This document shows positions 1 to 4,959 of a stretch of DNA of 6,412 bases, in pieces (positions within the stretch are counted from its first letter, which is position 1; each line of letters starts with the position of its first letter). The notes beneath the pieces were generated by a model, which was not told the DNA's origin, did not search any database, and saw only the letters and a program-made list of their open reading frames with translations. Made by a program: the position numbers and the translations under genes. Source of the stretch: Opitutaceae bacterium (lineage in GTDB: Bacteria > Verrucomicrobiota > Verrucomicrobiia > Opitutales > Opitutaceae); assembly GCA_020847775.1 (NCBI GenBank), contig JADLBI010000167.1, positions 1 through 6,412 of the forward strand, in the 5' to 3' direction.

Positions 1-2
1 AA

Positions 3-119
3 CTAAAAGCAGGCTTGGCCATCACAGGATTTTATGAGGACGACTGGAGCGACGAGGCGACACCGTTGAACCGTTTTGGGCCGACGTATATCGCCACGCT
101 GGCACGCCGCGTGGAGTAG
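3..119 (+). CDS. Class I SAM-dependent methyltransferase, C-terminal fragment
   Basis: Only the last 38 codons and the TAG stop lie in the window; the gene begins upstream of base 1. The readable tail contains GFYEDDWSDEATPLNRF followed by PTYIATLARR. In my knowledge this resembles the C-terminal strand of bacterial class I (Rossmann-fold) SAM-dependent methyltransferases of the Methyltransf_11/25 type, which often end in a GFYED...D..TPLN...PTYIAT pattern. The SAM-binding motifs would be upstream and cannot be seen, so the substrate is unknown. The gene converges on the minus-strand FKBP gene with only 20 bases between the two stop codons (120-139). That gap has no terminator-like hairpin. 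The family call is moderately confident because so little of the protein is present. Confidence 0.6.
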   Translation, partial: LKAGLAITGFYEDDWSDEATPLNRFGPTYIATLARRVE

Positions 120-139
120 CGCGGAAAATCGGCGCGCGA

Positions 140-673
140 TCAGCGGATGTCGAGCAGCTCGACTTCAAACACCAGCGTCGCGCGCGGCGGAATCTTGGGC
201 GGGCGGCCGTTGACGCCATAGGCCAGCCAATACGGCACGATCAGAGTGCGTTTCTCGCCCTTGCGCATATGGAGGAGCGCCTCGTCCCAACCTGCGATGA
301 CTTGCCCTAGGCCGACGCGGAAGGTTAACGGCGCACCATTGGTGTAGGAGCTGTCAAAAACCGTGCCGTCGAGCAGGCGACCTTGATAATTGACGACCAC
401 CTCTTGGCCGACAGTTGGCAACGGACCATCGCCGGCGCGACGCGGCACATACATGAGGCCGGATGGCTGGCGGTGTTTGCCGATGAATTGTTTTTCCACG
501 AGCCAGGCGTCATCGCCGCTCAACTCGGGCTTGCCATTGTTCTCGAGCGCCAACCGCATCGTGCTGTTGATCGGCCGACCGGGGTCCTTGCGGGCAAAGA
601 TACCGGAGCGCACCACGAGGGCGAGGGTGAGCAGGCCAAGACCGACGAGGACGATGATGAGAAAATTTCGCAT
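140..673 (-). CDS. Membrane-anchored FKBP-type peptidyl-prolyl cis-trans isomerase
   Basis: A 177-residue protein that should catalyse cis-trans isomerisation of prolyl bonds outside the cytoplasm. Residues about 4-21 (FLIIVLVGLGLLTLALVV) form one hydrophobic segment after a short basic N-terminus, so it is probably a signal anchor. A linker of about 60 residues follows, then one FKBP domain (about 84-177). The FKBP12 active-site residues all have counterparts: Tyr96, Phe106-Asp107 in GTVFDSS, Val125-Ile126 and Trp129 in QVIAGWDE, Tyr152 in AYG, and Phe169 in the final strand, which ends VELLDIR. I chose the ATG at 673 because the membrane segment starts right after it. An in-frame ATG at 769 would add 32 unrelated residues overlapping the upstream gene. 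No Shine-Dalgarno sequence precedes 673. The gene lies 38 bp downstream of the cyclophilin stop and is probably cotranscribed with it. The FKBP assignment is secure; substrate and exact location are inferred. Confidence 0.93.
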   Translation of the reverse strand: MRNFLIIVLVGLGLLTLALVVRSGIFARKDPGRPINSTMRLALENNGKPELSGDDAWLVEKQFIGKHRQPSGLMYVPRRAGDGPLPTVGQEVVVNYQGRLLDGTVFDSSYTNGAPLTFRVGLGQVIAGWDEALLHMRKGEKRTLIVPYWLAYGVNGRPPKIPPRATLVFEVELLDIR

Positions 674-711
674 GGGAAAGGCACCGTAACAGCCGCGACT
701 CCAGGCGCAAG

Positions 712-1863
712 TCACCGCCGTGGTTCGAAGTGGTTGAACAACGTTTCCACCGTCGCATCCACGCGGCATTTGAGGAGCTCTGCGGCGGTGAGTGGTCGAT
801 CGTAAGTCGTCGCCGCGTTCGCCTGCATGGTGCTGGCCATTGCTTCCGCCTGACGGATGAGCACCTGTTTGGCGTGGTGTAGCGCGCTGTCCTGCATGAA
901 CTCCTTCACCGTGCCCTCGCGCCCCATCAGCACGGGCAGTTCACGCGGGCCAATCCAGAGCCCCCACTGGCCGAGATCGGCAAACCACGCGGCAACGATG
1001 CCAGTGTCGGTGAAACCAAGTTGCCGCGCCAACGCGCCGGTGTGGGAGCCGGGACGCTGCCCCGGCGTGGTCGGCTGGTATTTGGCGGCGAGGCGCAGGA
1101 AAATCCTCAACCCAGTCGTGCGCTCATAGTTGGCCAGTTGATAATTGAAATAACCGGCGCGCGGCGGCTCGCCCGGCAGCAGTCCGCCGGGGTCCGCAAA
1201 ATGCGCGTCCTCTCCCGGCGCGGGCCGGCCGGGGTATTTTTTCGCCGCGGCTTGCAAGGCGGCGAAGGTGTCGGCGTCGTTGCGAAAAGCCCGCGCGGCC
1301 GCGCCGACGCGCAAAATGCGCACGGCGGTGATCGCGTCGCCTTGCTTGATTTGCGGGAGCACTTCCGCGCCGCGCACAGTGCGGCCGAAAACACTGTGCA
1401 GGTAGTTGAGCCGGTTGACGGGACGCAGCGTGAGAAAAAACTGCGAACCGTTGGTATCAGGCCCGGCGTTGGCCATCGAGAGCACGCCGACGGCGGCGTG
1501 CTTTAAACCAGGCGCAAACTCGTCGGAAAACTCATAGCCCGGGCCACCTTCGCCCGTGCCTAACGGATCGCCGCCTTGCACCACAAAGTCCGGCACCACG
1601 CGGTGGAACTTTAGGCCGTCGTAAAATGGCCTGCGCGGCTCCGGCCCGAGCTTGCCCTCGGCCAGGCCGGTGAAGTTGGCCACAGTCAGCGGAACTTGAT
1701 CGTAAAACAATTCGCACACGAAGTCTCCGCGCGGCGTGCCAAACTCCGCATAAATCCCATCCGCGAGCGGCACGGACTCGGTGGCCGGGGGCTGCGCGCG
1801 GCACATTCCGCCCAGTAGACCGAGGCCCAGTATCCATGCGCGAAACAATCGGGAGGCACGCAT
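712..1863 (-). CDS. Secreted cyclophilin-type peptidyl-prolyl isomerase with long C-terminal extension
   Basis: A 383-residue protein. Residues 1-23 form a Sec-type signal peptide: basic start, hydrophobic core AWILGLGLLGG, possible cleavage after CRA. The cysteine at position 21 does not fit a good lipobox. Residues about 36-187 are a cyclophilin domain with FHRVVPDFVVQGGDP, LSMANAGPDTNGSQFF and SVFG. Aligned with human CypA, catalytic Arg55 is Arg88, Phe60 is Phe93, Gln63 is Gln96, Phe113 is Phe143, Leu122 is Leu152 and His126 is His156. Met61 is Val94, and the position of cyclosporin-binding Trp121 is not Trp. About 190 residues follow (about 194-383) that I do not recognise, although ordinary single-domain bacterial cyclophilins end near the domain. 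The ATG at 1863 was chosen because it opens the signal peptide; an in-frame ATG at 1926 adds 21 basic residues. It is the first gene of the minus-strand pair with the FKBP. Enzymatic function is confident; the tail is unknown. Confidence 0.92.
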   Translation of the reverse strand: MRASRLFRAWILGLGLLGGMCRAQPPATESVPLADGIYAEFGTPRGDFVCELFYDQVPLTVANFTGLAEGKLGPEPRRPFYDGLKFHRVVPDFVVQGGDPLGTGEGGPGYEFSDEFAPGLKHAAVGVLSMANAGPDTNGSQFFLTLRPVNRLNYLHSVFGRTVRGAEVLPQIKQGDAITAVRILRVGAAARAFRNDADTFAALQAAAKKYPGRPAPGEDAHFADPGGLLPGEPPRAGYFNYQLANYERTTGLRIFLRLAAKYQPTTPGQRPGSHTGALARQLGFTDTGIVAAWFADLGQWGLWIGPRELPVLMGREGTVKEFMQDSALHHAKQVLIRQAEAMASTMQANAATTYDRPLTAAELLKCRVDATVETLFNHFEPRR

Positions 1864-2087
1864 GGTCGCAGCATGTCTCGACCGCGCCCTGCGGCAATGC
1901 CGCTTTTTATGTCTACCCGGAAGCATCTGACTGAGTGGGTCAATGACTGCGATGGTGGGGCTGTGTGCTTTGTGTGGCGCAACGGCAGATGCATATTGAG
2001 CCGGTGCGCCGGCTTAGCACCAACCCGAACGAGGCCGGACAAAGCGCCTTGTGCGCCCCGCCACCTTCTGCGAGAAACCGCGCAGCC
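1864..2087. promoter_or_regulatory. Divergent intergenic region between cyclophilin and Lpt permease genes
   Basis: These 224 bp separate two divergently read genes and must hold promoters for both. No strong sigma-70 promoter is visible. On the plus strand a weak candidate is TTGTGT (1970-1975), then 16 bp, then CATATT (1992-1997); it is a poor match and is offered only as a possibility. On the minus strand TTGACC is present, but no good -10 box lies at normal spacing. A short palindrome, GCGGCAATGCCGC (1891-1903), falls within the likely leader of the cyclophilin mRNA. A second hairpin (1996-2017) lies upstream of the permease. No small gene is supported here. Confidence 0.45.
1996..2017 (+). 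repeat. Inverted repeat/hairpin upstream of the Lpt permease gene
   Basis: AGCCGG (1999-2004) and CCGGCT (2009-2014) pair perfectly around the loop TGCG. The stem extends outward by a G-T, a T-A and a T-G pair to 1996/2017. It overlaps the weak -10 candidate at 1992-1997, so it could be an operator or a leader hairpin. In DNA this GC-rich, a stem of this length may also occur by chance. No T-run follows, so it is not an intrinsic terminator. Confidence 0.3.
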
Positions 2088-3233
2088 TTGAACCTGCTCG
2101 ATCGTTACATCTTCAAAAGCGTCCTCGGCGCCTGCCTCGCCGCGGTCGGGCTGTTCGCGTTTGTGCTCATCCTCGGCAACGCCATCCGCGACCTACTCAA
2201 CTACGTGCTCGCGGGACAAATCCCGCCCGGCGTCTTTGCCGAGCTGCTGTTGCTGCTCGTGCCCTACGTGGTCTCGTATGCGCTGCCCATGGGCCTGCTC
2301 ACTGGGGTGCTGCTCACGCTTGGCCGCCTCTCGGCCGACAACGAAATCACCGCCATGCGCGCTGCGGGCGTAAGCGTGTGGCGCATCGCGCGCCCGGTCG
2401 TGCTGCTCGGCGTGCTCGGCACGGCGCTCGGGCTCTACCTGAATTTTGAGGCGATGCCGCGCGCCCGCACGCAATACCAACGCGAACTCGCCGAAACCGT
2501 GCGCGCCAACCCCCTGCGTTTCATCGTCCCGCGCACCTTCATCCGCGATTTCCCCGGTTTTGTCGTTTACGTCGGCGACAAACAAGGACCGGTGCTGCGC
2601 GATTTTTGGCTCTGGGAGCTCGACGCCCAGCAACGCGTGCTGCGTGTCGTCCGCGCCGAGAGCGGCCGCTTCGACTACGACGCCGAAGGCAACGCCCTGC
2701 TCCTCACGCTCATCCGCGCTCAGGTGGAGTCCCGCGACAACGCGCACCCCGAAGATTATTCCAAGCCCCCGCTCGTCGGCACCTTTGACAAGACCGACCA
2801 AGTCCGCCTGCCGCTCGACGCCATCTTCGCGCGCCGCGATTTCCGGCAGAAATTGAAATGGATGACCTTTGCGCAGCTCCGCGCCGAGGAATCACGCCTA
2901 ACCGCGCTCGACGTGCCGCCGGAACAGCAACTCGAACACGACCGCACGATTATGAAAGTGCGATTGACCGTGCAGGAGAAACTGCAAAACGCGCTCGCGA
3001 TGCTCTCCTTCGCGCTCATCGGCATCCCGCTCGGCATCCGCGTCTCGCGTCGCGAAACCTCCGCCAACCTCGGCGTCGCCGTCGCGCTCTCGCTCGGTTA
3101 CTATTTTCTCACCGTGATGGTCAACTGGCTCGACCGCCAGCCCGCGTATCGCCCCGACCTGCTCTTCTGGTTACCCAACCTGCTCTTCCTCGCCCTCGCC
3201 TGGCACCTCTTTCGGCGGATCGGCAGACATTGA
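2088..3233 (+). CDS. LptF/LptG-family LPS export ABC transporter permease
   Basis: A 381-residue inner-membrane protein of the YjgP/YjgQ family. In the LptB2FG complex such permeases use LptB-driven ATP hydrolysis to extract lipopolysaccharide from the inner membrane and pass it to LptC/LptA. The topology is typical: three N-terminal membrane segments (about 12-33, 49-78, 97-119), a periplasmic jellyroll-like domain (about 120-295), and three C-terminal segments (about 299-319, 325-346, 355-374). After the second segment, GRLSADNEITAMRAAGVS (79-96) matches the cytoplasmic coupling helix that contacts LptB; Glu86 is the equivalent of the essential glutamate there. The GRL..D.E.TAMRAAGVS form looks more like LptF than LptG, but I do not assign a symbol. 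I chose TTG at 2088 because the family begins directly with LLDRYIFKSVL. The in-frame ATG at 1965 would add 41 residues with no membrane-protein character. No partner permease or LptB is in the window. holA follows after 59 bp, probably in the same transcript. Confidence 0.9.
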   Translation: MNLLDRYIFKSVLGACLAAVGLFAFVLILGNAIRDLLNYVLAGQIPPGVFAELLLLLVPYVVSYALPMGLLTGVLLTLGRLSADNEITAMRAAGVSVWRIARPVVLLGVLGTALGLYLNFEAMPRARTQYQRELAETVRANPLRFIVPRTFIRDFPGFVVYVGDKQGPVLRDFWLWELDAQQRVLRVVRAESGRFDYDAEGNALLLTLIRAQVESRDNAHPEDYSKPPLVGTFDKTDQVRLPLDAIFARRDFRQKLKWMTFAQLRAEESRLTALDVPPEQQLEHDRTIMKVRLTVQEKLQNALAMLSFALIGIPLGIRVSRRETSANLGVAVALSLGYYFLTVMVNWLDRQPAYRPDLLFWLPNLLFLALAWHLFRRIGRH

Positions 3234-3292
3234 TCAACCCAGCCGCGCTTTTTGCGTGCGCCGCCCGGGGCTTCCTGCCGGACTGATGCGCG

Positions 3293-4384
3293 ATGTCCGC
3301 CCAACCCTTCACCTTCATCTGCGGTGCCGACGACTTCCTCGTCGATCGACTCGGCAAAGATCGCTTCGCCACGGCGGCGCGCGAGGTGGAGGATGAGTTT
3401 TCGCGCGAAGTGTTAAGCGGCTTCGCCAACAACGTCGGCGAGGTCGAGACCGCCATCAACCGCTTCCGCGACAGCGTGCAAACCGTCTCCATGTTCGGCG
3501 GCAAGCGCGTCGTGTGGTTGAAGGATGTGAATTTTCTGGCCGACTCCGTCACCGGCCGCGCCGAGAGCACCCTTAAGCTCGTCGAGGACCTGCAAGAGCT
3601 GCTCGCCAAGATCAACCCCGCCGAGACCACCGTCATCATCACCGCCGCGCCGGTGGATCGCCGCCGGTCATTTCCCAAATGGTGTGAGAAAACCGCCGAT
3701 TTCATGCTCGTCGGTGGCGGGGATGACAGCGGCGAAGCGCTTGCCGGCGTCGTGCTGGCGGAAGCCAAGTCCCTAGGCGTCTCCATTTCGCCCGACGCCA
3801 CGCGCTTTCTGCTCGCCAAAGTCGGGGCCAACACCCGGCTGCTGGTCGAGGAAGTGCGCAAGCTGGCCACGTTTATTGACGAAGGCGCGGCCATTGAAGA
3901 ATCGCACGTCGCCGAACTCACGCCCAACGTCGCCGAGGGCGACTTTTTCGAGACGGCCGAGGCGTTTTTCAGCGGCGACCTAAAATGGACCCTCGCCGCG
4001 CTGCAACGGCACTTCTTCACCGGCGGCGATGCGCGACCGGTGCTCTCCGCGCTGCAAAATCGCAACCGCATCCTCATCCAAGTGCGCGCCCTGCTCGACG
4101 TCGGCGAAGTGCGCCTCGGCCACCGCGGGCTTGATGGCCTGCAAGGCGCGACAGCCTACGCCGCCAAATTCACCGGAGCCACCGAGAAAAGCTCGTTCAA
4201 TCTCTTCACCCAGAACCCGTGGTATGTCGGCAAACTCGCGAGCGCCGGCCGCCTGCCCTCGCTCAAACAGTTAATCGACCGCCAGCAAGAATTCATCAGC
4301 GCCTTCGAAGGCATCGTGGAGCGCCCGCGCGAGCAGGAGGAAGTCCTCCGCGAAATGGTCACCCGCTGCCTCTCCGCCGCGTGA
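3293..4384 (+). CDS. holA: DNA polymerase III delta subunit
   Basis: A 363-residue protein, slightly longer than the usual 330-345. Delta is the wrench of the clamp loader (with delta' and tau/gamma) and opens the beta sliding clamp for loading onto primed DNA. The N-terminus FTFICGADDFLVDR is the family's typical opening of domain I. It is followed by FGGKRVVWLKDVNFL (about residues 65-79) and the strand TTVIITAAPVDRRRSFPK (about 112-129). Like other delta subunits it has no Walker A motif, since delta does not hydrolyse ATP. In the middle, VGANTRLLVEEVRKLATF resembles domain II. The collar domain III carries DFFETAEAFFSGDLKWTLAALQRHFFTGG and a run of RNRILIQVRALL typical of HolA. ATG 3293 is the natural start because the domain begins immediately; no Shine-Dalgarno sequence is seen. 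The stop codon at 4384 is followed 33 bases later by a large palindrome. Overall similarity makes this call confident, though sequence conservation in this family is low. Confidence 0.88.
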   Translation: MSAQPFTFICGADDFLVDRLGKDRFATAAREVEDEFSREVLSGFANNVGEVETAINRFRDSVQTVSMFGGKRVVWLKDVNFLADSVTGRAESTLKLVEDLQELLAKINPAETTVIITAAPVDRRRSFPKWCEKTADFMLVGGGDDSGEALAGVVLAEAKSLGVSISPDATRFLLAKVGANTRLLVEEVRKLATFIDEGAAIEESHVAELTPNVAEGDFFETAEAFFSGDLKWTLAALQRHFFTGGDARPVLSALQNRNRILIQVRALLDVGEVRLGHRGLDGLQGATAYAAKFTGATEKSSFNLFTQNPWYVGKLASAGRLPSLKQLIDRQQEFISAFEGIVERPREQEEVLREMVTRCLSAA

Positions 4385-4417
4385 GATTTCCCCCGCGCCA
4401 CCACGCCGCGCCCCAAA

Positions 4418-4448
4418 CCAGTTTGTAACGTATTATGTTACAAACTGG
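4418..4448. repeat. 31-bp palindrome between holA and ppnP (copy 1)
   Basis: The left arm CCAGTTTGTAAC (4418-4429) is the exact reverse complement of GTTACAAACTGG (4437-4448), with 7 bases between. The symmetry continues inward through one G-T pair and two A-T pairs to a single central base at 4433, giving a 31-bp dyad. It starts 33 bases after the holA stop and ends 90 bases before the ppnP start. No T-run follows, so it is not a standard intrinsic terminator. Its 19-bp core, TGTAACGTATTATGTTACA (4424-4442), matches the core of the palindrome at 4873-4901 at 15 of 19 positions. It could be a 3'-end RNA hairpin, a binding site for a dimeric regulator, or a member of a dispersed REP-like repeat family. 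Confidence 0.85.
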
Positions 4449-4538
4449 CCGGGGCCGGGCAAACCGCCCCATGGCGTTCCGCGCATGACAATCGCGGGTC
4501 TTGCGCCGGGTGGTGGCATCGACTGGACTGCGCTTCCC

Positions 4539-4865
4539 ATGTCCTCCCTCCCTTCCGAATTCAGCGGCGTCACCGTCCACACCAAGGCCAATGTGTATTT
4601 CAACGGCCGCGTGCTCAGCCACACCGTCCTTATGCCGGGCGGCGCGAAAAAGACCCTCGGCATCATCCAGCCCGGCAGCTATCATTTTGGCACCGGCGCG
4701 CCCGAGCGCATGGAAATCATCGCGGGCACCGGCCGCGTGACGATCGACGGCGAAAAGGAAACGAAGGCTCACGTCACTGGCGCGACCTTCGAGGTCCCCG
4801 GCAATTCCGGCTTCACCATCGATGTCGATGGCGGCCTCTGCGAATACATCTGCTCGTTCCTCTGA
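4539..4865 (+). CDS. ppnP: Pyrimidine/purine nucleoside phosphorylase (PpnP, cupin fold)
   Basis: A 108-residue cytosolic protein of the PpnP (formerly YaiE/DUF1255) family. It carries out phosphorolysis of several purine and pyrimidine nucleosides to free base and ribose 1-phosphate, a salvage role. The family pattern is clear: N.YFNGRV.S.T (about 18-29), KKTLGIIQPGSYHFGTGAPERMEIIAG (about 37-63), then TFEVPGNSGFTI (about 83-94) and a terminal CEYICSFL. These match the E. coli order VGVMVEGEYTFST.EPEEMTVISG, FNVPGHSEFHL, SYLCRYL. One small cupin barrel accounts for the whole length, and E. coli PpnP is 94 residues. ATG 4539 gives the normal length; an in-frame ATG at 4485 would add 18 residues with no family similarity. 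No Shine-Dalgarno sequence precedes it. The gene is flanked by related palindromes (4418-4448 and 4873-4901) and lies upstream of purB on the same strand, a purine-metabolism neighbour. Confidence 0.92.
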   Translation: MSSLPSEFSGVTVHTKANVYFNGRVLSHTVLMPGGAKKTLGIIQPGSYHFGTGAPERMEIIAGTGRVTIDGEKETKAHVTGATFEVPGNSGFTIDVDGGLCEYICSFL

Positions 4866-4872
4866 GCCCCGG

Positions 4873-4901
4873 GGAAGTGTCACGTAATACGTGACACTTC
4901 C
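4873..4901. repeat. 29-bp palindrome between ppnP and purB (copy 2)
   Basis: The 14-base arms (4873-4886 and 4888-4901) are perfect reverse complements around a single central A at 4887. The left arm reads GGAAGTGTCACGTA. The element begins 7 bases after the ppnP stop codon. The core TGTCACGTAATACGTGACA (4878-4896) is related to copy 1: the A-T pair at core positions 4/16 becomes C-G, and the G-T pair at 7/13 becomes G-C, so symmetry is kept. It is followed by ACAATGG rather than a T-run, so a standard intrinsic terminator is unlikely. It may act as a transcript-end hairpin, a regulator site near purB, or a dispersed repeat. Confidence 0.87.
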
Positions 4902-4902
4902 A

Positions 4903-4920
4903 CAATGGTCTTTGCCATTG
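4903..4920 (+). repeat. Small hairpin in the purB upstream region
   Basis: CAATGG (4903-4908) pairs with CCATTG (4915-4920) around the loop TCTTTG. It begins one base after the large palindrome and shares its last base with the next dyad. The overlapping palindrome TGCCATTGGCA (4913-4923) could form instead and would disrupt this stem. The short stem may be chance, but three adjoining dyads in 70 bases make a regulatory or structural role worth considering. Confidence 0.4.
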
Positions 4921-4941
4921 GCAGCCGTGATCACGCCTGCC
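4920..4941. promoter_or_regulatory. 22-bp interrupted palindrome upstream of purB, possible operator
   Basis: GGCAG (4920-4924) and CTGCC (4937-4941) flank CGTGATCACG (4926-4935). The whole is symmetric about 4930/4931 with a single C/C mismatch, giving ten of eleven pairs. It lies 18 bp before the purB start codon. TTGGCA (4918-4923) resembles a -35 box, and TAACTA (4942-4947) is a weak -10 candidate 18 bp further on. If that promoter is real, the dyad would fill its spacer, where a repressor could block transcription, and the purB leader would be only a few bases long. The dyad is seen directly; the operator role is inferred. Confidence 0.4.
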
Positions 4942-4959
4942 TAACTAGCACTTCTTTTC

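Noticed and set aside
120..139. A shared terminator between the converging methyltransferase and FKBP genes
   Set aside because: The 20-bp gap contains no stem of useful length and no T-run on either strand.
383..1506. Plus-strand frames opposite the FKBP and cyclophilin genes (383-805, 857-1129, 1021-1506)
   Set aside because: All are antisense to clear isomerase domains and have no recognisable motifs or plausible starts.
1891..1908. GC-rich stem GCGGC-AAT-GCCGC followed by five T, resembling an intrinsic terminator on the plus strand
   Set aside because: The stem is only 5 bp and no plus-strand gene ends upstream of it. On the minus strand, where transcription is expected, the T-run is on the wrong side.
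3121..4077. A 318-codon open frame on the minus strand over the permease end and holA
   Set aside because: The product is a Ser/Arg/Thr-rich shadow without domain features, and it overlaps two well-supported genes on the other strand.
4471..4488. Five-codon reading frame upstream of ppnP, overlapping an in-frame ATG at 4485, as an upstream regulatory peptide
   Set aside because: It has no ribosome-binding site and is too short to distinguish from chance; the 4485 start would also give an atypically long PpnP.
4418..4901. The two ppnP-flanking palindromes as ordinary rho-independent terminators or as CRISPR repeats
   Set aside because: Neither is followed by a T-tract. They are 424 bp apart with a gene between, and there is no repeat-spacer periodicity.
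4866..4959. A purine or other known riboswitch upstream of purB
   Set aside because: I see no three-way junction or conserved core of a known purine-sensing class; the region shows only simple dyads.
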